A DNA stretch of 64,000 bases from Dorea formicigenerans. Its GTDB lineage: Bacteria; Bacillota; Clostridia; Lachnospirales; Lachnospiraceae. The number at the start of each line of letters is the position of its first letter. Within the stretch, counting starts at the first letter, position 1. Below the pieces are notes generated by a model. That model worked only from the letters and a program-made list of their open reading frames with translations, had not been told where the DNA came from and searched no databases. The DNA is taken from positions 2,911,423-2,975,422 of the forward strand of contig NZ_CP102279.1 in assembly GCF_025150245.1 (NCBI RefSeq). Direction: 5' to 3'. This document shows, piece by piece, positions 26,395-35,037 of this stretch. The position numbers and the translations under genes were made by a program.

Positions 26395-27207
26395 CTATCC
26401 TTTGATTCCACTCAACGTCATTCCTTCTTTGAATTTACTCTGCATAAATACATAGAAAATAAATGGTGGCAGGAAATTGATAACTGCACATGCCATAGTT
26501 AGACCTACATCTGTATTATACAATGTCTTCATCATACCAAGTGCCAATGGCAACGTCTTCATTTCCTGTTTTGAACAAGACACCATCGGCCATAAAAAGT
26601 TGTTCCATGCTCCGACAAATGTAAAAATAGACAGGGCTATAATAGATGATTTCACCATCGGCAATACCACTTTAAAGAAAATACGCAAACGTCCACAGCC
26701 ATCTATTTTAGCCGCATTGATCAGGTCATCCGGAATATCCAGAATGGCCTGCCGCATAATAAATACGCCAAATGCTGTTGGCAATGGCAGGATCAGCGCT
26801 TTAAAAGTGTTTAACCAACCCAGATTCTTAATAATCAAAAATAACGGAATAATAATAACCTCTGACGGAACGACCATTGTCATGATTAAAAAGATGAACA
26901 ACTTATCATTTCCTTTAAAATCCATCTTTGCAAATGCATACCCTGCCAGTGAACATACTGTTACCGTAAGAATTACACCGACAACTGCAACAAACACGCT
27001 GTTAAATACGTAATTTGGAAAATTAGCCAGGGAAAAAATTTTCTGATACTGCATCAGTGTCAGCTTTTCCAATGAAAAATCAAAATCATAAGCATTCGTT
27101 GTTGATTTAAAAGACATCATTACCATATAAACAAATGGAATCACACTGATAAATATAATAATCAACATAAATATATATATGAAGATCTTATTAATTACTT
27201 TTTTCAT
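26395..27207 (-). CDS. Sugar ABC transporter permease (MalG type), 270 aa
   Basis: Six hydrophobic helices and the EAA loop INAAKIDGCGRLRIFFKVVLPMVKS (NAAKIDG...LP) that contacts the ATPase. Start of the second permease of a CUT1-type importer; partner is the permease at 27225-28109. No ATP-binding subunit gene exists anywhere in this locus, so a shared MsmK-type ATPase is probably encoded elsewhere, as common in Firmicutes. The GH123-like gene follows 15 bases later. Confidence 0.93.
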   Translation of the reverse strand: MKKVINKIFIYIFMLIIIFISVIPFVYMVMMSFKSTTNAYDFDFSLEKLTLMQYQKIFSLANFPNYVFNSVFVAVVGVILTVTVCSLAGYAFAKMDFKGNDKLFIFLIMTMVVPSEVIIIPLFLIIKNLGWLNTFKALILPLPTAFGVFIMRQAILDIPDDLINAAKIDGCGRLRIFFKVVLPMVKSSIIALSIFTFVGAWNNFLWPMVSCSKQEMKTLPLALGMMKTLYNTDVGLTMACAVINFLPPFIFYVFMQSKFKEGMTLSGIKG

Positions 27208-27224
27208 CCTATATTTCCCCCTTT

Positions 27225-28109
27225 CTATATCTCTGATGCTTCACGCTTCATCATTCCACGCTGCAACATTGCTATAACCAGAATTACAACAAATAATATA
27301 TTGGAAACTGCCATTGCATATCCCGCGGAGCTGGAACCTGCAAAGCACAATGAATATGCATAAATCACCAATGTTGTAGATGCATTATTCGGTCCGCCAC
27401 CCGTCATTGTGTAAATCAAATCAAAGCACTGTAATGATGAGGTAATTGATAAGAACACTGCTAATATAATCGTCGGTTTCAACATTGGCAATGTTATCCG
27501 AAAAAATCTTGTCACTGTTCCCGCACCGTCTACTTTTGCAGCTTCATAAAATGACTCTGAAATCCCAAGTAACCCTGAAGAATAAATAACTACATAATAC
27601 CCTAACATTTTCCAAATGGCCACTGCTGCAACAACCGCCAGTGCTGTCTTAGCATTTCCAAGCAACATAGATGCCTTGATCCCAAACAAGCCAAAAAATG
27701 TTTCTACTGCCGGAATTTTTCCGTTCAGCAATTCTCTCCAGATAACACCTGTTGCCGCATTGGAACAAAGTACCGGAATGAAAATAACACTATTTGCAAT
27801 CTTGCCAATTAACATATGGCGATGACTAACCAAAAATACAGAAACTATGAGGGATAAAATCATTTGTAACGGCACGATCATAACCATTAATTTTAATGTG
27901 TTAAAAAGTGCTTTCATAAACTTTGTATCTGTTACCAGCCTCTCATAGTTCTTCAATCCATAAAATGTTGGCGGTGTCATGATATTATATCTTGTAAAAC
28001 TAAGTACAATTGATATGATGACTGACACAATAACAAAGCCGATCAGGATTACTGTAATCGGCGTAATATAACCATATGGTGCCAGATTTGCTATTTTCTT
28101 TTTATTCAT
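27225..28109 (-). CDS. Sugar ABC transporter permease (MalF type), 294 aa
   Basis: Membrane subunit with a short cytoplasmic tail, six helices and the EAA loop EAAKVDGAGTVTRFFRITLP. It forms a pair with the permease downstream and the lipoprotein encoded upstream at 28199-29500. A hairpin plus T run between it and the binding-protein gene suggests lower expression than the binding protein. Confidence 0.93.
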   Translation of the reverse strand: MNKKKIANLAPYGYITPITVILIGFVIVSVIISIVLSFTRYNIMTPPTFYGLKNYERLVTDTKFMKALFNTLKLMVMIVPLQMILSLIVSVFLVSHRHMLIGKIANSVIFIPVLCSNAATGVIWRELLNGKIPAVETFFGLFGIKASMLLGNAKTALAVVAAVAIWKMLGYYVVIYSSGLLGISESFYEAAKVDGAGTVTRFFRITLPMLKPTIILAVFLSITSSLQCFDLIYTMTGGGPNNASTTLVIYAYSLCFAGSSSAGYAMAVSNILFVVILVIAMLQRGMMKREASEI

Positions 28110-28148
28110 AATCGTCCTTTCATCTTATTGCGCAATCATCAATAGTGC

Positions 28149-28178
28149 AAAAAGATGCCTGCAAAACTTGCAGGCATC
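28149..28178 (-). terminator. Attenuating hairpin between binding-protein and permease genes
   Basis: Perfect 11-bp stem GATGCCTGCAA/TTGCAGGCATC with a 3-base loop, followed on the minus strand by TTTTTGC. It sits 20 bases past the binding-protein stop and 40 bases before the permease start, so it likely lets only part of the transcription through. Confidence 0.8.
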
Positions 28179-28198
28179 GACTATTATGCATTTATCTT

Positions 28199-29500
28199 TT
28201 ATTTATTTGCCCAATATTCATCTAACAGTCCGTTTGCATAATCTTCAGCCTCTTTCAGACCTTCATCAACGCTTGTCTCTCCGCTCATAATTCCCTGGAA
28301 ATCAGCTGCAAGCTGGTTCAGGATCTGTGTTCCACAAGGACCAGCCTGAATTCCATGCCATTTGTCTTTATCCTCTGTATAGATTTTCTCCATCTTCTCA
28401 TCACCTACATATGGCTCACTATCTGTAAGTGCAGCTCCCGGGCATTTTGCATGATATGCTGTCATGAACTCAGAACCTGTTACATATTTGATGAAGTCCA
28501 TAGCAAGGTCTTTATCCTCACATGCAGACATCAGTGTCAGACAATCTGTTGCTCCAAATGTTCCAAAGTCTTTGTTCTTCAGTGAAGTTACAAAATTCCA
28601 GTTCAGATCCGGATATGTTTCTGCAAATGTTGTTCCATCTGTCTGTGAAGAACGTGTAATTCCGAATGCTGCTTTTCCGGCACCGAATACATTTGAAAAT
28701 GCATCAGACCATGACAGTGACATAAAGTCCTCATTCATGTAAGATGTAAGTCCTTTTAACCATGTAACTGCTTCTTTTCCAGCCTCGTCAGCAAAGCTTA
28801 CAGATTTCAGGTCGTCATTATAAACCTGTCCACCGTTCTGCCATAATGCGCTATAGTAGTATGCATTCAGAATCTGCATTGCTCCGATATCACTTGTATT
28901 CATTCCACAAGCAAAACCATACTGGTCAACTTTTCCATCTCCGTCAGTATCTTTTGTAGCTTCCTGACAGATTCTTGCAAAGTCATCCCATGTCTCAGGT
29001 GCTTTCTCTCCAAGTGCATTTAAAATATCTTCATTGTAGTATAACACGAATGGAACTCCCGTTACTAATGGCCAGCCATACTGTCCATCCATCATATTAC
29101 CATTAGAAAGATATTTGTACTCTTTCTTATCTTCATCTGTAACGTAAGAAGACATATCCTCTACTGCACCTGCATCGATGTATGTTGGGAACATCTCGTT
29201 GTACATATATCCAACGTCCGGACCTTCTCCTGAATTCAGAGCTGTTGTATAAGTCTCTTCGTACTTGTCCCATGGGATAACTGTAAGATTTACTTTACAA
29301 TCATTTTCTTTCTCCCAGTCTTTTAAAAGATCTCCCCAGTTCTTCTCTGTAGCATCATCAAGTGGTGGTACCCATACTTCTAATGTCTTCTCGCCAGATT
29401 TGCTGTCAGATTTTTTGCTGTCGCTCTTGCTTCCACAGCCTGTAAACATAGATACAGCCATAGCAGCAACTAACAGCACACTTACAATTTTCTTTTTCAT
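28199..29500 (-). CDS. Sugar-binding lipoprotein, ABC importer, 433 aa
   Basis: Lipoprotein signal peptide MKKKIVSVLLVAAMAVSMFTGC with the lipobox Cys at 22, then a Ser/Lys/Asp-rich linker and a solute-binding fold (WVPPLDDATEKNWGDLL..., PFVLYYNEDILNALGEKAPETWDDF). Type 1 sugar-binding family of CUT1 importers. Its signal peptide is nearly the same as that of the second binding protein at 32272-33537, hinting at a duplication of part of the locus. GGAGGAG precedes the start; promoter at 29557-29585. Confidence 0.94.
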   Translation of the reverse strand: MKKKIVSVLLVAAMAVSMFTGCGSKSDSKKSDSKSGEKTLEVWVPPLDDATEKNWGDLLKDWEKENDCKVNLTVIPWDKYEETYTTALNSGEGPDVGYMYNEMFPTYIDAGAVEDMSSYVTDEDKKEYKYLSNGNMMDGQYGWPLVTGVPFVLYYNEDILNALGEKAPETWDDFARICQEATKDTDGDGKVDQYGFACGMNTSDIGAMQILNAYYYSALWQNGGQVYNDDLKSVSFADEAGKEAVTWLKGLTSYMNEDFMSLSWSDAFSNVFGAGKAAFGITRSSQTDGTTFAETYPDLNWNFVTSLKNKDFGTFGATDCLTLMSACEDKDLAMDFIKYVTGSEFMTAYHAKCPGAALTDSEPYVGDEKMEKIYTEDKDKWHGIQAGPCGTQILNQLAADFQGIMSGETSVDEGLKEAEDYANGLLDEYWANK

Positions 29501-29556
29501 TTTCGTGCTTCTCCTCCATTAATCGTACTTATATTTTTATAAATCATCACTTATAG

Positions 29557-29585
29557 ATTATACATATTATTTTCACTTGCCTCAA
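29557..29585 (-). promoter_or_regulatory. Promoter of the second transporter operon
   Basis: Minus strand -35 TTGAGG (29585-29580), 17-base spacer, -10 TATAAT (29562-29557), 57 bases before the binding-protein start. Confidence 0.78.
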
Positions 29586-29591
29586 ATAGAA

Positions 29592-29624
29592 TTTTTAAAT
29601 AAATGTTTTCTATTTATTTAAAAA
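29592..29624. promoter_or_regulatory. Perfect 13-bp inverted repeat, probable operator
   Basis: TTTTTAAATAAAT (29592-29604), 7-base spacer, ATTTATTTAAAAA (29612-29624). It ends 6 bases upstream of the -35 box, the usual place for an activator; a third half-site TTAAATAAATG follows at 29625-29635. No regulator gene lies nearby. Confidence 0.6.
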
Positions 29625-29738
29625 TTAAATAAATGATTTTTTTACAGATTTTTTCGCAAATAACTTGGTTGTTTATCAAAAAACACTTGCATTTTCTATA
29701 TGTTTTCTGAAATCTTTTCATTATCAATCAACAAGTCT

Positions 29739-30548
29739 TTATCTTTTATTTATGATTATTCCCCTGCCAATTCCAACTTTTTTACCGGCCAGAAGATATT
29801 GCTTCAATCCTCGCTGAAGACTATTTTCTTCCAGATATGCATCTTTGTTCTCTCGAATTTCCCCAAATACTCTTTCTTCTGCCTGTGGGAAATCATAATG
29901 TACCTCTACAATATGATACATTTTCTGAAAACGAATAATATTACTTGTCTCTGGTAATATCTCTCTCAGTTCCGGACTTAAAAGCCATGAATCGCAAATA
30001 AATATCACATCTTCGTTACTAAAAAATTTCTTAGCTGATTCAAAAGATTTTTGACATTCACAGTAATCCAGTTTTTCTCCAGCCGGTATATGAACATTCA
30101 ACACTTTTTCTCCACTCGGCAAATGGTATTTCTGTGCCAACTTCTGATCCAAAATAAGTGGTTCAAACTGAAGTCTTCCCAGACGGAACAACTCCATTCG
30201 AATAGACTTTGCAACCCATTCCACTTCTTCCAGTCCATATACTTTGTATTTCCGATAACATTCTTTACACCAAATCGTGATATCAGAAAACGTATCATGA
30301 AATATCTCTTCGCTGATATCTTTCTCCTTATACTTTTCATGGACTTCACATGTCAGCTTCAGATAGAACCATAAAACCCATTGAAAATGTTTTTGAGTTT
30401 CTCGCCATTTATTTAAAAATATTTCAAAATCATTTTCAAATAAATGTTTCCATTCATAAAACTCCTTCTCAGACAAACTGTACTTTCCTATATTTTCCCG
30501 CACTTCCTCTGGTATTTCTATTCGCAGCATCACTTCCTGTATCGTCAT
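29739..30548 (-). CDS. GNAT-like acyltransferase domain protein (NAT_N/GNAT_C type), 269 aa
   Basis: Soluble protein resembling the two-domain GNAT-like family found in clostridial sugar loci: a helical N-terminal half and a C-terminal half with FRLGRLQFEPL, VHIPAGEKLDYCECQKSFESAKKFF and FICDSWLLSPEL...SNIIRFQ. The substrate is unknown; neighbouring transporters suggest a sugar or glycosylamine, but that is inference. It follows the permease at 30551 by two bases and so ends the first transport operon; a 240-base promoter gap follows. Confidence 0.75.
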   Translation of the reverse strand: MTIQEVMLRIEIPEEVRENIGKYSLSEKEFYEWKHLFENDFEIFLNKWRETQKHFQWVLWFYLKLTCEVHEKYKEKDISEEIFHDTFSDITIWCKECYRKYKVYGLEEVEWVAKSIRMELFRLGRLQFEPLILDQKLAQKYHLPSGEKVLNVHIPAGEKLDYCECQKSFESAKKFFSNEDVIFICDSWLLSPELREILPETSNIIRFQKMYHIVEVHYDFPQAEERVFGEIRENKDAYLEENSLQRGLKQYLLAGKKVGIGRGIIINKR

Positions 30549-30550
30549 AA

Positions 30551-31387
30551 TTATCCTTTTACAGAACCTCCTACCATGCCAGAAATTAAATACTTTCTGA
30601 AAATAATTGCTGTTACTGCAGGTGGTATCAACGATACAATACCTGCTGTTGCAATTAATCCATATTCTACACTGTCTTTTGTCACAAATTCAGATACAAC
30701 AATCGCCATAGGTTTTGTATCCATAGATGAAGCTAATATAAGCGGAATCTGAAACTGGCTCCATGTATTCAGGAACATAATCAGTGACACTGACAAAATA
30801 ATCGGATATGACAATGGCAATATAATTTTAAAAAATGCTTTTCCTCGACTGCAGCCATCAATGTGTGCCGCCTCTTCCAGCTCTTTTGGAATTGTCGAAA
30901 AATAATTTATAATCATCCACGTTGCCATCGGCAGATACGAACTTACATAAACCATACTCAGCCAAAATGTATTATCCAGCATATGCCCTGCCGAAAACAT
31001 TTTATACAGAGGAATAATAGTTGCCATTACCGGAATGACCATCGTAATAAGTAAGGCATTTTTGATAATTTTCCTTCCCGGAAACTCCATTCTGCTTAAT
31101 GTATATGCACTCACCAAAGCAATTGGCATACCGATACAGATCGTCACAATCACTGCTCGAAGAGAATTTTTTAAACCTGTAAAGTATGCAACACTTCTTC
31201 GTCCGCCAGAAAACAAATTCTGAAAATTACTCCATGTAATATGACTCGGTAATAAACTAACTACATTTGAGAACATTTCTGCTTTCGGTGTAATCGCCAT
31301 AACAAAAGTCCAAACAAATGGTCCTAATGTGAAAACTAAAAAAAATATCGTTGCAACAATATATCCTGCTTTCTTCACATACTTCAT
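30551..31387 (-). CDS. Sugar ABC transporter permease (MalG type), 278 aa
   Basis: Six-helix CUT1 permease; EAA loop EAAHIDGCSRGKAFFKIILP. Its start overlaps the stop of the upstream permease by one base, showing translational coupling. Works with the MalF-type protein (31387-32253) and binding protein (32272-33537). No ATPase gene nearby. Confidence 0.93.
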   Translation of the reverse strand: MKYVKKAGYIVATIFFLVFTLGPFVWTFVMAITPKAEMFSNVVSLLPSHITWSNFQNLFSGGRRSVAYFTGLKNSLRAVIVTICIGMPIALVSAYTLSRMEFPGRKIIKNALLITMVIPVMATIIPLYKMFSAGHMLDNTFWLSMVYVSSYLPMATWMIINYFSTIPKELEEAAHIDGCSRGKAFFKIILPLSYPIILSVSLIMFLNTWSQFQIPLILASSMDTKPMAIVVSEFVTKDSVEYGLIATAGIVSLIPPAVTAIIFRKYLISGMVGGSVKG

Positions 31388-32253
31388 TAATAATCCACCT
31401 CCTTGTTCAAATTCCGGAGATAGAATATTCCTAAAAGTAATGCAAAAAATAAGACAATATACGTCATTGCGCTACCTTTTCCAAAATTCAAAAATGAAAA
31501 TGTAGTCAAATAACTCTCCATTAATATATTTTTCCCCAAATCTCCATATCCTGAAAGTGCTACAATTTCATCAAAAACATTTATTGCAGTTACTGATGTT
31601 GAAGTAATTCCCAATGCCAAAAATGGTTTCATAAGTGGCATTGTAATATGCCAGAATACCTTCCTTGGCGTTCCTCCATCCATTTTCGCCGCTTCATAAA
31701 TAGCATCCGGAATTGACTGGCGTCCAGCCAGGCATACCAATGCCATAAACGGCACACTACGCCATACAACTACAATCGAAACAACCAGTAATAACAGCCA
31801 GCGCGAACCAAGAAATTGAACCGGTTTACTTACCAGCCCCAGACCAATCAGTATTTTATTTAAAAATCCATATCCTGAAAAAAATACAAATTTCCATAAA
31901 ATACCATTTACAAATGGTGGTAATGCCCATGGCAGAATTGCTATTGCAAGTAACATTCCGGCACATTTACATTCCAAATTCAAATATACTGAAACTAAAT
32001 ATCCAATTATCGTTGTAAAAACAATTACAAACACTAAAATAAATAAAGTATTTTGCATACTATATTTAAATGAATCCGACTGTAAAATATCTATATAATT
32101 TTTAAATCCGATATAATGAATATTTCCCGGCTCCGTAAGTTTCCATCTTTTCAAACTATACGCAAAAGTTGTAATAATGGGATAAAATACTAATACACCC
32201 ATGATCAAAATCATGGGTGCAAGTAAAAGATATGGTAAAATCTTTTTTTTCAT
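31387..32253 (-). CDS. Sugar ABC transporter permease (MalF type), 288 aa
   Basis: Six membrane helices; EAA loop EAAKMDGGTPRKVFWHITMPLMKP. Placed 18 bases after the binding-protein gene and overlapping the next permease by one base. Together with those two it forms a complete set of transport parts apart from the ATPase. Confidence 0.93.
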   Translation of the reverse strand: MKKKILPYLLLAPMILIMGVLVFYPIITTFAYSLKRWKLTEPGNIHYIGFKNYIDILQSDSFKYSMQNTLFILVFVIVFTTIIGYLVSVYLNLECKCAGMLLAIAILPWALPPFVNGILWKFVFFSGYGFLNKILIGLGLVSKPVQFLGSRWLLLLVVSIVVVWRSVPFMALVCLAGRQSIPDAIYEAAKMDGGTPRKVFWHITMPLMKPFLALGITSTSVTAINVFDEIVALSGYGDLGKNILMESYLTTFSFLNFGKGSAMTYIVLFFALLLGIFYLRNLNKEVDY

Positions 32254-32271
32254 ATGTGTATTTCCTATATT

Positions 32272-33537
32272 TTATTGTTCTTTAAGCAGTTGATCTAATG
32301 CTGAAGACATCTCTTCATAGGCTTTCTCCGGTGTCAATTCTCCAAGCGCCATCTTATTAATTGCGTTATACATTGCACTGCTCATTTCTGCGTAATAAGC
32401 TGGTACTCCATTCGGGAATGGAGATGAAATTAACTCAGATGCTTCTAACATGGCTCCTGCATTTGCAATTGTTCCATCATCAACCAGTTCTTTTAATACT
32501 GAACTACGTGTTGGAAGGCTTCCAAGTGTTTCATTTAATTCTTTCTGCATATCAGCAGATGTATACCATTCAACAAATTTTTGAGCAGCTTCTTTATTCT
32601 CAGATGTAGAAGTAACACCAAGTGCCTCTGGAAGAGCCATTGTTTTTTTCGCTGTTCCGTCTTTACCTGGAGCAAGAATCGGTTCAACCTGTCCTACTAC
32701 CGCTGAATCATCCGGATTTTGTGTCTTAGATACAAACATTGTTGGTCCTACAAGAAAACTTGCTGTACCACTGCAAATTCTCATATAAGCCTCCATACCA
32801 GAAGCTGTCTTGTCCTCTGGGGCAACCAAATCAGCATCTAAAACTTCCTGATAATAATTTAATGCATCCATAATGGCATCTTTATTAAATGTTCCATCAT
32901 CATTCCATACAACTCCGTCCATTTGGAATGCTGTCCACATTAATCCTGTTGCAGCTTTCTCTTCTGCATTCATAGACATTGCAAGCGGATAATCAACACC
33001 AGATGCTTTTAATGCTTTTGCATCTTCCAAAACTTCTGCATATGTTTTTGGTGCTTCATTTATTCCGGCTTTAGCAAACTGGTCTTTGTTATAATATGCG
33101 ATACGATAATCATTGGAATATGGAAGTGCTAAAATCTCATCGTCTACTGTAAATGTATCTAATGTAAGAAAATCTTCCTTATCTGCATCTGAAATCTTCA
33201 GTGGCTCTAACCAGCCAGCTGCCTTGAATTCTCCTACCCAGGACCAGTCCACTTCTACTACATCAGCAACATTTTTATTTCCTGTTGCAGCTGTAGCCAG
33301 TTTTTCACGGATATCATCCCAGCCCACTTCAGATACTTCAACCTCAATTCCAGTCTCTTTTGTGAATTCATCCAGTTGATCATCAGATGGAATCGCCCAA
33401 TCAGGCGCCATAAATGTAATGGATTCTCCTTTATCAGACTTTGTGTCACTGCTTCCGGAATCATTCTTTGATCCACAGCCAACAGCCATCGATGCAACCA
33501 TAGCTGCAACCAATAACATGCTTACAATTTTCTTTTT
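32272..33537 (-). CDS. Sugar-binding lipoprotein, ABC importer, 421 aa
   Basis: Lipoprotein signal MKKKIVSMLLVAAMVASMAVGC, lipobox Cys at 22, then a Ser/Asp-rich linker and the type 1 solute-binding fold (ITFMAPDWAIPSDDQLDEF..., YNKDQFAKAGINEAPKTYAE). The frame is open 14 codons further upstream, but GGGAGG precedes the ATG at 33537 and the signal peptide begins there. A weak promoter (TTGATG, 18 bases, TATTCT) lies in the 190-base gap behind the methyltransferase gene. Signal peptide is almost identical to that of 28199-29500. Confidence 0.93.
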   Translation of the reverse strand, partial: KKKIVSMLLVAAMVASMAVGCGSKNDSGSSDTKSDKGESITFMAPDWAIPSDDQLDEFTKETGIEVEVSEVGWDDIREKLATAATGNKNVADVVEVDWSWVGEFKAAGWLEPLKISDADKEDFLTLDTFTVDDEILALPYSNDYRIAYYNKDQFAKAGINEAPKTYAEVLEDAKALKASGVDYPLAMSMNAEEKAATGLMWTAFQMDGVVWNDDGTFNKDAIMDALNYYQEVLDADLVAPEDKTASGMEAYMRICSGTASFLVGPTMFVSKTQNPDDSAVVGQVEPILAPGKDGTAKKTMALPEALGVTSTSENKEAAQKFVEWYTSADMQKELNETLGSLPTRSSVLKELVDDGTIANAGAMLEASELISSPFPNGVPAYYAEMSSAMYNAINKMALGELTPEKAYEEMSSALDQLLKEQ

Positions 33538-33728
33538 CATTTTGTGTTTTCCTCCCGTTTTCTCTTGAAAATATTTCATAACTACATATACAGAATAGCA
33601 TATCTCTCGTCTTTACATCAAATTGCTATTTTCGATATATAATCACTTTATATTCACTTTATCTATAATCATTTGTTTGAATTTTTATTAATATGAGTAT
33701 ATAGTGCCTATTGCAAAAACGGATAATT

Positions 33729-34790
33729 TTATCCCTTATATTCCCCGCATGCTCTTGCTGCATCCATGAACCAGTCTATCTTCTGTGGATCTGTTGTCTC
33801 TGGAATATCACATCCCGTTGCAAGTGTGTATCCCTTCTTTGCCTTACTTCCAATTTCTACACATCGTTTCACATCCGCAAAAATTTCTTCTTTCCTTCCT
33901 TTCATGACAATGCTCACTGGATCTACGTTTCCCGCAATCGGTACTTCACTGCCAATCTCGTCTGCCGCCTGCTTAATATCTATAATATTATCAAGGCTTA
34001 ATTCATTTAACTGATATTGTCCAAGATATTTCCAAATACTCCTTGTGTCTCCACACATATGAAGAGATACTTTATGTCCTGTCTTTTCATATGCATAATC
34101 GGTCAGCTCTTTTGTATATGGAAAAACGAATTTTTCATACATTTTCGGTCCAATCAATGCTGGATTTGCGACCGGATCTGCCATGGCAATTCCAAGTCCA
34201 TATTGAGCTGCCATATCAATACAGCTTTTTTGACTATCTGTTACAATTCTCATCAGCCGATGAACTTCCTCTCCATATTTCCGGCAATCTCTAAGCAATT
34301 TTTCCACCCCTCGAAGCGAAGAAGTAATTGTAAATGGTCCGCCAATGCTTGCCTCAATCGGTACAATTCCCTGCGCCTCTTCGCTCAATATTTTCGCTTC
34401 TTCTATAAATACTGCAATTCGAGGATCTCGCTTTGCCTCGACCGGCTCCATCTCATCAAGCTTTTTATAATCAGATATCATTGGGGCATCGGCATATGGA
34501 ACTCCATTTTCCGGATAGATAAATTTTCCTCCCAGCGCTTCCACGATTCCTCTTGTATTCGGTCCAATCACAATTCGGTCATAGCCGTAACGATTAAATA
34601 CAATTCTCTCTGCCTGTGCCATTTTTTTTACATCGAACCAAAAATCACGAACACTGATTCCACTCAGATAGCACTTAAACTCGCTGGTAAATGGCATCGC
34701 CATCACTCGGTCTGCCATCTCACCATTTTGAATTGCCTTCTTTCGTTCAATTGGTGTCATCAGATCTTTCGCATTCTTTTCAATTTTCAT
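33729..34790 (-). CDS. URO-D-fold zinc methyltransferase (MtaA/CmuA-like), 353 aa
   Basis: Annotated by fold as uroporphyrinogen decarboxylase family, but the zinc ligands of the methyltransferase branch are visible: His244 and Cys246 in SLHMCGDT and Cys327 in ATGCDIP. Such proteins move methyl groups between corrinoid proteins and thiols or other acceptors. It is transcribed just ahead of the first sugar-binding protein and divergently from a paralogue of the same length. No corrinoid protein gene is in the window, so substrate and partner are unknown. GGAGAAAAGGT precedes the start. Confidence 0.82.
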   Translation of the reverse strand: MKIEKNAKDLMTPIERKKAIQNGEMADRVMAMPFTSEFKCYLSGISVRDFWFDVKKMAQAERIVFNRYGYDRIVIGPNTRGIVEALGGKFIYPENGVPYADAPMISDYKKLDEMEPVEAKRDPRIAVFIEEAKILSEEAQGIVPIEASIGGPFTITSSLRGVEKLLRDCRKYGEEVHRLMRIVTDSQKSCIDMAAQYGLGIAMADPVANPALIGPKMYEKFVFPYTKELTDYAYEKTGHKVSLHMCGDTRSIWKYLGQYQLNELSLDNIIDIKQAADEIGSEVPIAGNVDPVSIVMKGRKEEIFADVKRCVEIGSKAKKGYTLATGCDIPETTDPQKIDWFMDAARACGEYKG

Positions 34791-35037
34791 ACCTTTTCTC
34801 CGTCCGCTTTTATATTTTCTTAATCATGGACATAGTATAGCATATTTTTACAATAAATCTACTCTTCTTTCTGTCTCCCCGCACTTTATACCACACCTTG
34901 CGCTAACACTAGTATTTAAATACTCTATATATTTTGTGTATCATTATATATTTCAATATCATTTTCATCCACTTTCCTTGTCCCTGCCTCCATTCGGTCG
35001 TATAATAAAAATATCAATAAAAAGAGAGGTAAGCCTT

